A DNA stretch of 64,000 nucleotides from Actinoplanes lutulentus (lineage in GTDB: Bacteria; Actinomycetota; Actinomycetes; Mycobacteriales; Micromonosporaceae), in assembly GCF_003259845.1 (NCBI RefSeq), contig NZ_QLMJ01000012.1, positions 186,001-250,000 of the forward strand. The letters are read 5' to 3'. The notes under the pieces were generated by a model that worked only from the letters and a program-made list of their open reading frames with translations, did no database searches and was not told the origin of the DNA. Each line of letters opens with the position of its first letter. The stretch's first letter is position 1. This document shows, one piece after another, positions 1 through 8,874 of this stretch. The translations under genes and the position numbers were made by a program.

Positions 1-252
1 GAGCAGCGACACCACCAGGTTGGCCTTGTCGTCGCCGGTCGCGGCCACCACGACGTCGCAGGAGGCCAGGTCGGCCGCCTCGAGGCTGCTCATCTCGCAG
101 GCGTCGGCGAGGATCCAGCGGGCCTGCGGCACCCGCTCGGGGCAGAGCTGCCGGGGCTGACGCTCGATCAGCATCACCTCGTGCCCGTTGCCGATCAGCT
201 CCTGCGCGATCGACCGGCCGACGTTGCCGGCCCCGGCGATGGCGATCCGCAT
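1..252 (-). CDS. trkA: TrkA-family potassium uptake regulator, 3' end outside the window
   Basis: Only the first 84 codons are present and the gene runs off the left edge. The N-terminus carries a Rossmann motif, GAGNVG, near residues 7-12, followed by an acidic residue at the end of the second strand and a later D-A-C segment. This is the NAD(H)-binding RCK/TrkA-N fold of peripheral subunits that gate Trk/Ktr potassium transporters at the inner membrane. The ATG lies 2 nt after the stop of the other trkA gene, so the two form one operon, as ceoB-ceoC do in mycobacteria (family knowledge). The tandem pair suggests a hetero-oligomeric RCK ring, which is inferred. Confidence 0.85.
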   Translation of the reverse strand, partial: MRIAIAGAGNVGRSIAQELIGNGHEVMLIERQPRQLCPERVPQARWILADACEMSSLEAADLASCDVVVAATGDDKANLVVSLL

Positions 253-254
253 GA

Positions 255-920
255 TCAGTAACCTTCCTTGTCGGCGCCCTGGGCGATGTCCAGCACGGGT
301 CCCGCGGTGTCGTCGGTGACCAGCATGAAGACCTGGTCGCCGTCCTGGAGCACGGTGGAGGGCTGTGCCAGGGCGCCCATGCCGAAGCGCATCAGGTACG
401 CGACCCGGGCGCCGGTCCGCTCCTCCAGGGTGCGTACCTGCTTGCCGACCCAGTCCCGGTGCAGCGGGGTCTCCACGATGCTGACCACGCTGGTCGGGTC
501 GCGGAACACCTCGTCGCGGTTCGACGGGACGAGGAATCGGAACATCCGGTCGGAGGCCCACCGGATCGTCGCGATGGTGGCGATGCCGAGCCGCTCGTAG
601 ACCTGCGCCCGGCGGGAGTCGTAGATGCGGGCGACCACCCGGGAGACGCCGAACGTCTCCCGCGCCAGCCGCGCCGAGATGATGTTGGAGTTGTCACCGC
701 TGGAGACGGCCGCGAAGGCGTCCGCGCGTTCGATGCCGGCGGCGCGCAGCACGTCCCGGTCGAAGCCGATGCCGTTGACGGTGACGCCGCCGAAGTTGTC
801 GCCGAGCCGCCGGAAGGCGTCCGCGTTCTGGTCGATCACCGCTACCTGGTGACCGTCCGCGTCCAGTTTCTGGGCCAGCGTGGAACCGAGCCGGCCGCAA
901 CCCATGATCACCACGTGCAC
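255..920 (-). CDS. trkA: TrkA-family potassium uptake regulator (RCK_N plus RCK_C)
   Basis: This 221-residue protein starts at GTG, with GCGRLG at residues 7-12 as the dinucleotide-binding loop and a D-Q-N acidic site ending strand 2. An RCK_N domain spans about residues 1-120. An RCK_C ligand-binding domain follows at about 140-215, ending in the F-M-L-V-T-D segment. The length matches single-RCK-pair TrkA proteins. It is the first gene of a two-gene operon with the truncated trkA below it. It diverges from a KimA-like permease whose chosen start is 113 nt away. The internal GTG at codon 3 is a possible alternative start. Confidence 0.87.
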   Translation of the reverse strand: MHVVIMGCGRLGSTLAQKLDADGHQVAVIDQNADAFRRLGDNFGGVTVNGIGFDRDVLRAAGIERADAFAAVSSGDNSNIISARLARETFGVSRVVARIYDSRRAQVYERLGIATIATIRWASDRMFRFLVPSNRDEVFRDPTSVVSIVETPLHRDWVGKQVRTLEERTGARVAYLMRFGMGALAQPSTVLQDGDQVFMLVTDDTAGPVLDIAQGADKEGY

Positions 921-1019
921 GGTTCGTGCCCTCCCGACTGACTACCGACCAGTGTGAGCCTGCCATGCGTCTCAGGACTGCGGTGTCCGGGGCGGGGTAC
1001 GGCGATCAGCGTCCAGCCG

Positions 1020-1025
1020 TACCCT
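1020..1025 (+). promoter_or_regulatory. -10 box of the KimA-like permease gene
   Basis: TACCCT lies 8 nt before the GTG at 1034, with no Shine-Dalgarno sequence between. This supports 1034 as a leaderless start over the GTG at 926, which almost touches the divergent trkA start. Confidence 0.4.
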
Positions 1026-1033
1026 TGGCACTC

Positions 1034-3064
1034 GTGGCAAGTACCACCTCCCTAGCCAAGCGGCTGCTCCTCGGCCGGCCGTTCCGATCCGACAAGCTCC
1101 AGCACACCCTGCTGCCCAAGCGGATCGCTCTGCCGGTGTTCGCCAGCGACGCGCTCTCCAGCGTGGCGTACGCCCCCGACGAGATTCTGTTGACTCTCTC
1201 GATCGCGGGCGCCGCCGCATACCTCTACTCGCCCTGGGTGACGCTCGCGGTCGCGGTGGTGATGGTGACGGTGGTCGCCAGTTACCGGCAGAACGTGCAC
1301 GCCTATCCGTCCGGCGGTGGCGACTACGAGGTCGCCACGGTCAACCTCGGTCCCAAAGCCGGCGTCGGCGTGGCCAGCGCGCTGCTGGTCGACTACATCC
1401 TCACGGTCGCCGTCTCGGTCTCCTCCGGCGTCACCAACCTGGGTTCGGTCGTACCCTGGGTCGCTGATCACAAGGTGGGCATTGCGATCGTCGCGGTGAT
1501 CGTGCTGAGCGCGTTGAACCTGCGTGGCCTGCGGGAGTCCGGCACCGCGTTCGCGGTGCCGACGTACCTGTTCATCATCGTGATCGTCGGCATGATCCTG
1601 ACCGGGTTGTTCCGGGTCTTCGTCCTCGGCGACGACCTGCGCGCGCCCAGCGCCGACCTGGTGATCGCGGCGGAGGACAGCCATCTCACCAGCTTCGCCT
1701 TCGCGTTCCTGCTGTTGCGGACGTTCTCCTCGGGCTGCGCGGCGCTGACCGGCGTCGAGGCGATCTCCAACGGGGTGCCGGCGTTCAAGCAGCCGAAGAG
1801 CAAGAACGCGGCGACCACGCTGCTGCTGCTCGGCAGCCTGGCGATCACCATGCTGGTCGGCATCATCCTGCTGGCCCAGGCGACCCATCTGAAGTACGTC
1901 GAGGACCCGGGCATCCAGATCGTCTCCGGGCCGGCCGATTACGTGCAGAAGACGGTCACCACCCAGCTGGCCGAGACCGTGTTCGGTCAGGGCTCGATCC
2001 TTCTCTACCTGGTCGGCGGCGTCACCGCGCTGATCCTGTTCCTGGCCGCGAACACCGCGTTCAACGGGTTCCCGGTGCTCGGCTCGATCCTCGCTCAGGA
2101 CCGGTACCTGCCCCGCCAGCTGCACACCCGCGGCGACCGGCTGGCGTTCAGCAACGGCATCGCGTTCCTCGCGGTCGCCGCGGTGGTGCTGATCGTGGCG
2201 TTCCACGCCGAGGTCACGAAGCTGATCCAGCTCTACATCGTGGGCGTCTTCGTCTCGTTCACGCTGTCCCAGGCCGGCATGATCCGGCACTGGAACCGGC
2301 TGCTGCGTACCCAGCGCGACCCGGAACGCCGGCGTCGCATGATCCGTTCCCGGGCGATCAACACGTTCGGCATGGTGCTCACCGGGGCGGTTCTGATCGT
2401 GGTGCTGATCACCAAGTTCCTGCTCGGCGCCTGGATCGCGATCGCCGCCATGGTGGTCATCTACGCGCTGATGCTCGCCATCCACCGGCATTACACCCGG
2501 GTCGCCGAGGAGCTCAAGCCGACCGAGGAACGCCCGGTCCTGCCGTCCCGCAACCATGCCGTCGTGCTGGTCAGCAAGGTGCACATGCCGACGCTGCGCG
2601 CGGTCGCGTACGCGCAGGCCACCCGGCCCGACTCGATCACCGCGGTCACGGTCAACGTCGACGACCAGGACACCCGGGTCATCCAGGAGGAGTGGGAGCG
2701 CCGGCAGATCCCGGTGCCACTGACCGTTGTCGACTCGCCGTACCGGGAGATCACCCGGCCGATCGTCGAGTTCGTGAAGGGTGTCCGCCGCGCCTCGCCC
2801 CGCGACGTGGTCAGCGTCTTCGTGCCGGAATACGTCGTCGGCCGCTGGTGGGAGAACCTGCTGCACAACCAGAGCGCCCTGCGGATCAAGGGCCGGCTGC
2901 TCTTCGAGCCCGGCGTGATGGTCACCAGCGTGCCCTGGCAGCTGCAGTCCAGCCAGGACCGCGACCTCGAACGCCTGGACCGCGACCTGACCCGCGCGCC
3001 GGCCCGCGGCCCGCGCAACCGCAGCGACGAGCACGTCGACACGAACCCGGGGGAGCAGTCATGA
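1034..3064 (+). CDS. KimA-like APC-superfamily permease, probable potassium importer
   Basis: A 676-residue integral membrane protein. The N-terminal segment GRPFRSDKL, followed by LPVFASDALSSVAYAPDEI, is the signature of the APC branch that includes the Bacillus c-di-AMP-regulated K+ importer KimA. About 12 hydrophobic helices fill residues 40-470. A soluble C-terminal domain (about 500-650) resembles the cytosolic USP-like domain of that branch. The tandem trkA genes next door fit a role in potassium uptake, although databases often call such proteins amino-acid permeases. The frame is open upstream to GTG 926; I prefer 1034 because the protein then begins like its relatives. The stop overlaps the next gene by ATGA. 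Confidence 0.8.
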   Translation: MASTTSLAKRLLLGRPFRSDKLQHTLLPKRIALPVFASDALSSVAYAPDEILLTLSIAGAAAYLYSPWVTLAVAVVMVTVVASYRQNVHAYPSGGGDYEVATVNLGPKAGVGVASALLVDYILTVAVSVSSGVTNLGSVVPWVADHKVGIAIVAVIVLSALNLRGLRESGTAFAVPTYLFIIVIVGMILTGLFRVFVLGDDLRAPSADLVIAAEDSHLTSFAFAFLLLRTFSSGCAALTGVEAISNGVPAFKQPKSKNAATTLLLLGSLAITMLVGIILLAQATHLKYVEDPGIQIVSGPADYVQKTVTTQLAETVFGQGSILLYLVGGVTALILFLAANTAFNGFPVLGSILAQDRYLPRQLHTRGDRLAFSNGIAFLAVAAVVLIVAFHAEVTKLIQLYIVGVFVSFTLSQAGMIRHWNRLLRTQRDPERRRRMIRSRAINTFGMVLTGAVLIVVLITKFLLGAWIAIAAMVVIYALMLAIHRHYTRVAEELKPTEERPVLPSRNHAVVLVSKVHMPTLRAVAYAQATRPDSITAVTVNVDDQDTRVIQEEWERRQIPVPLTVVDSPYREITRPIVEFVKGVRRASPRDVVSVFVPEYVVGRWWENLLHNQSALRIKGRLLFEPGVMVTSVPWQLQSSQDRDLERLDRDLTRAPARGPRNRSDEHVDTNPGEQS

Positions 3065-4389
3065 CCGAGCCCTTGGAATACGTCGAAGGCGACCGGGTCG
3101 AGGTGGTCGTCGGCGCTCCGGCGCACGGTGGTCACTGCGTCGCCCGGATCGGCGGCCCGCACGGCCGGGTCGTCTTCGTCCGGCACGCGCTGCCCGGCGA
3201 GCGGGTCACCGCCGAGATCACCGAACTGCACCGCGGTTACCTGCGCGCCGACGCCGTCGAGATCCACGAGGCCTCGCCGGACCGGGTCACCGCGCCGTGC
3301 CGGTTCGCCCACCCGGGCGGTTGCGGCGGCTGCGACCTGCAGCACGTCTCCGACGACGCCCAGCTGCGCTGGAAGACCGACGTGGTCCGGGAACAGCTCA
3401 CCCGTCTGGCCGGGATCAACCCCCAAGATCAAGACCGCATTTTCGTACGCGTGGAAGCCCTGCCGTCCGCACCCGACCACCTCGTCGACCCCCGAGGGGA
3501 GGCGGCGACGCCACGGCAGCCCCGGCTGCTCGGGTGGCGCAGCCGGGTCCGGTACGCGATCGACGCCCTCGACCGCCCCGGTCTGCTCCAGCACCGGTCG
3601 AACCAGGTCGTCCCGATCGACCGCTGTGTGATCGCGCACCCGGCCGTCCAGGAGCTGGACCTGCTGAGCCGTACCTGGCCGGACACCGACGCGCTGCAGG
3701 CGGTCGCCTCCACCGGCGGTGACGTCGCGGTGCTGGCCCGCCCGGCCGGCAGCCAGGCCGCGCCGCCCGCGGACGAGCTCGGCGACGCACCGGCCGACGG
3801 CGCGCTGCTCCGGCTCTCCGGCCCGGCCGAGGTCACCGAGATCGCCGGTGGGCGCGCCTGGCGGGTGCCGCCGGAAGGCTTCTGGCAGATCCACCCGGCG
3901 GCCGCGGACACCCTGGTCGGCGCGGTCCTGAAGATGCTGCGCCCGGCGCCCGGCGAGGTCGCCTGGGACCTGTACGGCGGCGCCGGCCTCTTCGCGGCGG
4001 CCCTGGCCGAGCGCACCGGCGCCCGGACCACGGTGGTCGAGTCGTCACCGACCGGTGTGGCGGCAGCCCGGAAGAACCTGGCCGGCCTGCCGAACACCGA
4101 GATCGTCGAGGCGAAGGTCGACGCGGCCCTCGCCCGGCGGCGGGTCACCGGCCCGGTCGACCTGGTGGTCCTGGACCCACCCCGCTCCGGAGCCGGCGCC
4201 AAGGTGGTCCGCCAGGTGGCAGCCGCAAGCCCCCGGGCGATCGCCTACGTAGCCTGCGACCCGGCAGCCCTGGCCCGAGACCTGAAGACCTTCCGAGAGG
4301 TGGGTTACGAGCCAGCGGAGATCCGAGCCTTCGACTGCTTCCCCATGACCCAACACATCGAGACGGTCGCCCTGCTGCTCCCAGCCTGA
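3061..4389 (+). CDS. TRAM-domain class I SAM RNA m5U methyltransferase (RumA/TrmA family)
   Basis: This 442-residue enzyme methylates C5 of a uridine in RNA. An N-terminal TRAM RNA-binding domain spans about residues 5-70. The iron-sulfur cluster motif has C80, C88 and C91 in a CGGC context. The SAM-binding domain has DLYGGAGLF near residue 303, DPPRSG near 371, and the nucleophile C399 in VACDP. Length and motif order match RlmD/TrmA-type proteins; which rRNA or tRNA uridine is modified cannot be told from sequence. The ATG overlaps the permease stop in ATGA, so the two are translationally coupled. Downstream, 79 nt separate it from the convergent folD. Confidence 0.9.
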   Translation: MTEPLEYVEGDRVEVVVGAPAHGGHCVARIGGPHGRVVFVRHALPGERVTAEITELHRGYLRADAVEIHEASPDRVTAPCRFAHPGGCGGCDLQHVSDDAQLRWKTDVVREQLTRLAGINPQDQDRIFVRVEALPSAPDHLVDPRGEAATPRQPRLLGWRSRVRYAIDALDRPGLLQHRSNQVVPIDRCVIAHPAVQELDLLSRTWPDTDALQAVASTGGDVAVLARPAGSQAAPPADELGDAPADGALLRLSGPAEVTEIAGGRAWRVPPEGFWQIHPAAADTLVGAVLKMLRPAPGEVAWDLYGGAGLFAAALAERTGARTTVVESSPTGVAAARKNLAGLPNTEIVEAKVDAALARRRVTGPVDLVVLDPPRSGAGAKVVRQVAAASPRAIAYVACDPAALARDLKTFREVGYEPAEIRAFDCFPMTQHIETVALLLPA

Positions 4390-4468
4390 CCACCGCCCCG
4401 GCATTTCTGGTAAGGCGTAGCCACTCCAACCGGCGTTTTGCCCGCGGAGCGAAGCGGAGCCAGCTAGC

Positions 4469-5323
4469 TCAGTTGGCTCGCTCGGCCGCGGTCACCGCGT
4501 TGCGGAAGAGCATGGCGACCGTGGTCGGGCCCACTCCGCCCACTCGGGGGGTGATGGCTCCGGCCACGTCGGCGCAGGATTCGTCGACGTCGGGGAGCAG
4601 GCGGCGGCCCTCGTAGCGGACGCCGGCGCCGATCACGACCGCGCCCGGCTTGACGTGTTCCGGCTGGATGATGCCGGGGACGCCGGCGGCGGCGATCAGG
4701 ATCTCGGCGCGCTGGGTGTAGCGCGGCCAGTCCTTCACGCCGGTGTGCACGACGGTGACGGCCGCGTTGGCCGTGGGGCGTTTCTGGGCCAGCAGCATCG
4801 CGAGCGGGCGGCCCAGGGTGGCGCCGCGGCCGAGGATGACCACCTCACGGCCGGAGATCTCCACATCGTGGAAGGCGAGCAGGGCCTCGATGCCGGCGGG
4901 CGTGCACGGCAGCGGGCCGGGCAGCCCGACCGCGAGCCGGCCCATGTTGAGCGGGTGCATGCCGTCGACGTCCTTGTCGGGGTCGAGGGTCTGCAGCGCC
5001 GCGTCGTAGTCGAGGTGGGCCGGGATCGGGTATTGAATCAGGACGCCGTGCACGTCCTTGTCGTCGTTGAACTCGCCGATCACCTTGAGCAGGTCGTCCT
5101 GGGTGACGTCGCCGCCCAGGTGCCGGTGCGGCGAGGCGAACCCGAGCTCGGCGGCCTGCTTCTGCTTGATCCGGATGTACCCGGCGCTGGCGTCGTCGTC
5201 GCCGACCAGGATCGTGGCGAGGCTGGGCTGGACACCGCGCTCCTTGAGGCGGGCCACGCGCTCACGGACGTCGGTCAGAACGGACTCGGCGACCGGGGCG
5301 CCGGGAAGAAGCTTCGCGGACAT
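4469..5323 (-). CDS. folD: Bifunctional methylenetetrahydrofolate dehydrogenase/cyclohydrolase FolD
   Basis: A 284-residue cytosolic enzyme that converts 5,10-methylene-THF to 10-formyl-THF in two steps. Visible signatures are the Y-x-x-x-K catalytic pair in YIRIKQK, the QYPIPAHLD stretch, PCTPAGI, and a Rossmann loop GRGATLGRP where many homologues read GRSxxVGxP. The start is the ATG 5 nt downstream of an AGGGAG ribosome site; a longer open frame exists upstream but covers the riboswitch. A ZTP riboswitch lies directly before the gene, fitting the enzyme's role in supplying formyl-THF for purine synthesis. It is monocistronic and divergent from dxs. Confidence 0.95.
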   Translation of the reverse strand: MSAKLLPGAPVAESVLTDVRERVARLKERGVQPSLATILVGDDDASAGYIRIKQKQAAELGFASPHRHLGGDVTQDDLLKVIGEFNDDKDVHGVLIQYPIPAHLDYDAALQTLDPDKDVDGMHPLNMGRLAVGLPGPLPCTPAGIEALLAFHDVEISGREVVILGRGATLGRPLAMLLAQKRPTANAAVTVVHTGVKDWPRYTQRAEILIAAAGVPGIIQPEHVKPGAVVIGAGVRYEGRRLLPDVDESCADVAGAITPRVGGVGPTTVAMLFRNAVTAAERAN

Positions 5324-5326
5324 TGC

Positions 5327-5350
5327 GGCTCCCTGAATAGCCGGGGAGCC
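5327..5350 (-). promoter_or_regulatory. Anti-Shine-Dalgarno hairpin, expression platform of the ZTP riboswitch
   Basis: GGCTCCC (5350-5344) is perfectly complementary to GGGAGCC (5333-5327), which contains the folD ribosome site AGGGAG. The same GCTCCCC bases are needed by the 3' hairpin of the aptamer, so the two structures exclude each other. Ligand binding should free the ribosome site, giving a translational ON switch (inferred from pairing). Confidence 0.75.
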
Positions 5351-5425
5351 CAGGCGGTCGACTCCTCGTTGCGAGCTCCCCGATGGTTCGACCATCCCCG
5401 TGCCGCCAGTCGCTGTGACCTCCAG
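5343..5425 (-). ncRNA. ZTP (pfl) riboswitch controlling folD
   Basis: On the minus strand the conserved halves ACTGGCGG (5410-5403) and CCGCCTGGGC (5357-5348) are both present and can form the pseudoknot GGCGG/CCGCC. Between them is a perfect 6-bp hairpin, GATGGT-CGA-ACCATC (5396-5382). An eight-base arm CGGGGAGC (5382-5375) pairs with GCTCCCCG (5349-5342) to make the 3' hairpin. This agrees with the known ZTP aptamer, which senses the purine intermediate ZMP/ZTP that accumulates when formyl-THF is short and switches on genes such as folD. The outer boundary is approximate. Confidence 0.88.
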
Positions 5426-5541
5426 GATGCCCGACGCCGGGTCCGACCGGCCAACCGGGGTGACCGCTCGGATGATGTGAAGGTTGTGTGGAGGGATCGG
5501 CTCTGGCCGTTCGCGTAAGGCGCGCCGATGCGAGGCAGAGA

Positions 5542-5547
5542 TAGACT
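5542..5547 (+). promoter_or_regulatory. -10 box of dxs
   Basis: TAGACT lies 8 nt before the dxs ATG and no ribosome site intervenes, so the transcript is probably leaderless. Confidence 0.5.
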
Positions 5548-5555
5548 CCACCCCC

Positions 5556-7484
5556 ATGAGCGACTCCCCCTCGACCCCGGCCGGCCTGCTGACGAGCATC
5601 ACCGCCCCCGGTGATCTGAAGCGACTGTCCGCGGAGCAGTTGACCCTGCTCGCGGCCGAGATCCGTGACTTCCTCGTCGCCAAGGTGTCCCGCACCGGTG
5701 GCCACCTCGGGCCGAACCTGGGCGTGGTCGAGATGACCCTCGCGATGCACCGTGTCTTCGACTCCCCGCGCGACAAGATTCTCTTCGACACCGGCCACCA
5801 GTCGTACGTACACAAGATCGTGACCGGTCGTCAGGACGGTTTTGACCTCCTGCGCCAGCGCGGTGGGCTGACCGGCTACCCGAGCCAGGCCGAGAGCGAC
5901 CACGACCTGATCGAGAACTCGCACGCCTCCACCGCCCTGTCCTACGCGGACGGCCTGGCCAAGGCGTTCACACTGCGCGGCGAGGAGCGGCACGTGGTGG
6001 CCGTCGTCGGCGACGGCGCGCTGACCGGCGGCATGTGCTGGGAGGCTCTCAACAACATCGCGGCCACGAAGAACCGCCTGGTCATCGTGGTGAACGACAA
6101 CGGCCGCTCCTACTCGCCGACCATCGGCGGCCTGGCCGACCACCTCTCCACGCTGCGCCTCAACCCGGGTTACGAGAAGGTGCTCGACCTGGTCAAGGAC
6201 GCGCTGGGGCAGACACCGCTGGTGGGCAAGCCGGTCTTCGAGGTCCTGCACGCGGTCAAGAAAGGCATCAAGGACGCGGTCAGCCCGCAGCCGATGTTCG
6301 AGGACCTCGGCCTGAAATACATCGGTCCGGTCGACGGCCACGACCAGCAGGCCATGGAGTCCGCGCTGCGCCGGGCCAAGGGTTTCAACGCCCCGGTCAT
6401 CGTGCACGCGGTGACCAAGAAGGGTTATGGGTACCTCCCCGCCGAGCAGGACGAGGCGGACTGCCTGCACGGTCCGGGCGCGTTCGACCCGCAGACCGGC
6501 GCGCTCACCGCGAAACCGTCGCTGAAGTGGACGAAGGTCTTCTCCGAGGAGCTCGTGAAGATCGCCGACGAGCGGCCGGACGTGGTCGGGATCACCGCCG
6601 CGATGGCCGAGCCGACCGGCATCGCCGCGCTGATGAAGAAATACCCCGAGCGGACCTACGACGTGGGCATCGCCGAGCAGCACGCGGCGACGAGCGCGGC
6701 GGGCCTGGCGATGGGCGGCCTGCACCCGGTGGTGGCCGTCTACGCCACGTTCCTGAACAGGGCTTTCGACCAGGTCCTGCTCGACGTGGCGATGCACCGG
6801 CTGCCGGTGACGTTCGTGCTGGACCGGGCCGGGATCACCGGGCCGGACGGCCCGAGCCACTACGGCATGTGGGACATGAGCGTCTTCGGCGTGGTGCCGG
6901 GCCTGCGGATCGCCGCGCCGCGCGACGCGGCGACGCTGCGCGAGGAACTGCGCGAGGCGATCGCTGTCGACGACGGCCCGACGATCGTCCGCTTCCCGAC
7001 CGGTTCGGTCGCCCCGGCCACCCCGGCGCTGCGCCGGGTCGGCCAGATCGACGTGCTGCGTGAGGACGAAAGAAAAGACATTCTGCTGGTCGCCGTGGGC
7101 TCGTTCGCCGGCCTGGGCCTGGACGTCGCCGAGCGGCTCGCCGAGCAGGGTTACGGCGTGACGGTCGTCGACCCGCGCTGGGTCCGCCCGGTGCCGATCG
7201 AGCTGACCGGCCTGGCCGCCGCTCACCGCCTCGTGGTGACGCTGGAGGACGGTGTGCGTACCGGTGGGGTGGGTGACGCGGTGGCGAGCGCGCTGCGCGA
7301 CGCCGAGGTCTCCGTGCCGCTGCGCGACTTCGGCGTCCCGGTCGGTTTCCACCCGCACGGCACCCGGGCGGAGATCCTCACCGCGCTGGGCCTGACCGCG
7401 CAGGACGTGGCCCGGGACGTGACCGAGGCGATCTCGCGACTGGACGCCGCACAGCCGGTGGGGGAACCGCAGAACGCGCAGTGA
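5556..7484 (+). CDS. dxs: 1-deoxy-D-xylulose-5-phosphate synthase
   Basis: This 642-residue thiamine-diphosphate enzyme condenses pyruvate with glyceraldehyde 3-phosphate, the first step of the MEP isoprenoid pathway. The cofactor motif GDGALTGG and the downstream EALNN are present, as are TGHQSYVHK near the N-terminus, the general-base Glu in GIAEQHAA, and [10 protein letters not shown] in the pyrimidine domain. A transketolase C-terminal domain follows from about residue 490. The length is normal. The ATG at 5556 gives the usual N-terminus; the in-frame upstream codons would run into the divergent folD leader. No other MEP genes are in the window. Confidence 0.96.
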   Translation: MSDSPSTPAGLLTSITAPGDLKRLSAEQLTLLAAEIRDFLVAKVSRTGGHLGPNLGVVEMTLAMHRVFDSPRDKILFDTGHQSYVHKIVTGRQDGFDLLRQRGGLTGYPSQAESDHDLIENSHASTALSYADGLAKAFTLRGEERHVVAVVGDGALTGGMCWEALNNIAATKNRLVIVVNDNGRSYSPTIGGLADHLSTLRLNPGYEKVLDLVKDALGQTPLVGKPVFEVLHAVKKGIKDAVSPQPMFEDLGLKYIGPVDGHDQQAMESALRRAKGFNAPVIVHAVTKKGYGYLPAEQDEADCLHGPGAFDPQTGALTAKPSLKWTKVFSEELVKIADERPDVVGITAAMAEPTGIAALMKKYPERTYDVGIAEQHAATSAAGLAMGGLHPVVAVYATFLNRAFDQVLLDVAMHRLPVTFVLDRAGITGPDGPSHYGMWDMSVFGVVPGLRIAAPRDAATLREELREAIAVDDGPTIVRFPTGSVAPATPALRRVGQIDVLREDERKDILLVAVGSFAGLGLDVAERLAEQGYGVTVVDPRWVRPVPIELTGLAAAHRLVVTLEDGVRTGGVGDAVASALRDAEVSVPLRDFGVPVGFHPHGTRAEILTALGLTAQDVARDVTEAISRLDAAQPVGEPQNAQ

Positions 7485-7527
7485 GCCGGCGGCACGTGTC
7501 CGAGTGGGCGTTGATGTTATAAAACCG

Positions 7528-7533
7528 TTATCT
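7528..7533 (+). promoter_or_regulatory. -10 box of the beta-propeller operon
   Basis: TTATCT lies 7 nt before the ATG at 7541, inside a short AT-rich patch (TTATAAAACCGTTATC) that stands out from its surroundings. Confidence 0.4.
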
Positions 7534-7540
7534 TGGGTTC

Positions 7541-8848
7541 ATGGGTGACACCGTCAGCGGGCCAGTCGTCATCGACCTGGGGCTGGAACGGGGAGAACCG
7601 GAGACGTACGAGAGACCGGGGCGGCCGACCACGCCGCCCTGGTTCGCTCCGGCGATCCTGGCCGTGCTCGTGCTGCTGCTCGCCGGGGCGTCCGCGCCGC
7701 TGCGGCAGTCGTCCACGCTGACCGCGCTGCTGCGGGTGCCGATCGGGCCCGGCGATCCGTACACGATCGTCGAGGGCGGCCGGCTCGTCGCGCAGAGCGG
7801 CGGCACGCTGAACTCGTACCACCTGCAGAGCGGTGAGCTGCGGTGGAGCGTCCGGCAGGACATCCCGGTCTCCCGGCTGCGTACCGCGAGCGGGCTGTTG
7901 CTGCTGCGGCCGTGGGGCCGGTTCGTGGCCGGCACCACGGCGATCTCGCTGGCCACCGGCGGCCATCAGTGGCGCAACCAGCACAACGTGCTCAGCTTCG
8001 CCGGCAGCTCGCTGCTGTTCGCGGTCGACGACGTGCGGACCAGCTCCGGGCCCGGCCGCCGGGTGGAGAACACCGTTCAGGTGGTCGACCCGGTGGTCGG
8101 CAACGTCCGCTGGGAGATCGACCTGCGATCCACCGCGGTCCTGCTCGGCGTACCCGGCCCGGCCGACACCCAGCCCCGGATGCTGCTGGTCCGCGACGAC
8201 CGGATCGCCGACATGTACGACGTGGAGACCGGCCGGCACGTGGCGTCGCGCGCCCTGCCGGCCGCCGATTACGACCCGGACAATCCGGTGATCGCCGGCG
8301 GGATGCTGCTGCTGAAGCACCCCGGGCCGTCCGGGACCTCGGTGTCGGCATATGACCTGGCGGACCTGCGGCCGATCTGGACCGCGCCGGTCCGCGGCAC
8401 CACCCGGGTGATCCCGTGCGGGCTGCTCGCCTGCCTGACCGGCCAGTACGGCGTACGCGCGATCGACCCGGCCACCGGTGACCAGCGCTGGCAGCGCGGC
8501 GACTGGCGGGACGTGGAGCAGGACGGCACCGCGCTGATCGGGTACGCCGGCAGCGAGCCGGTCGCCCTGGCCGACCCGGAGACCGGCCGGACCCTGGTCG
8601 AGCTGGCCGGCTGGGACCTGGTTCCTCGCAGCTCCGGTAACGGTGAGTTGCTGGTGACGCGGGCGACGTCGGACGGCACGCGTAGCATGGTCGCGATCGC
8701 GGCCCCGGACGCTCGGCGGCCGCGCCTGCTGGCGGAGCTGCCGACCGGCACTGGCAGCTGTCAGTCCGCCCCGGAACGGCTGGTCTGCCGGTCGTCCTAC
8801 GGTGAGCTGGTGGTCTGGGCATACCGGGTGGCGGCGGAAGCAGGCTGA
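7541..8848 (+). CDS. Membrane-anchored PQQ-like beta-propeller protein, first of three paralogues
   Basis: A 435-residue protein with a short charged N-terminus, one membrane helix at about residues 33-51, and an extracytoplasmic domain of repeated blades. Typical blades contain a W between TGxxxW-like turns, for example ATGDQRW and SGELRW. Two cysteine pairs occur: CX4C in CGLLAC, just before a propeller blade, and CX8C near the C-terminus before VVWAYRV. No PQQ-ligand set is evident, so a structural or sensing role is more likely than a dehydrogenase. It is followed after 26 nt by a paralogue and belongs to a run of three that ends at a two-component system. Function unknown. Confidence 0.75.
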   Translation: MGDTVSGPVVIDLGLERGEPETYERPGRPTTPPWFAPAILAVLVLLLAGASAPLRQSSTLTALLRVPIGPGDPYTIVEGGRLVAQSGGTLNSYHLQSGELRWSVRQDIPVSRLRTASGLLLLRPWGRFVAGTTAISLATGGHQWRNQHNVLSFAGSSLLFAVDDVRTSSGPGRRVENTVQVVDPVVGNVRWEIDLRSTAVLLGVPGPADTQPRMLLVRDDRIADMYDVETGRHVASRALPAADYDPDNPVIAGGMLLLKHPGPSGTSVSAYDLADLRPIWTAPVRGTTRVIPCGLLACLTGQYGVRAIDPATGDQRWQRGDWRDVEQDGTALIGYAGSEPVALADPETGRTLVELAGWDLVPRSSGNGELLVTRATSDGTRSMVAIAAPDARRPRLLAELPTGTGSCQSAPERLVCRSSYGELVVWAYRVAAEAG

Positions 8849-8874
8849 CCGCGTACAGCTGAAGGGTTTGCGGC

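Noticed and set aside
926-1033. Upstream extension of the permease gene to GTG 926
   Set aside because: It would begin 5 nt from the divergent trkA start and add residues unlike any homologue; the -10 box before 1034 fits better.
4456-4530. TAGCTCAGTTGG at 4465-4476 resembles a tRNA D-arm
   Set aside because: No acceptor, anticodon or T-arm can be placed around it, and the bases belong to the 3' end and stop of folD.
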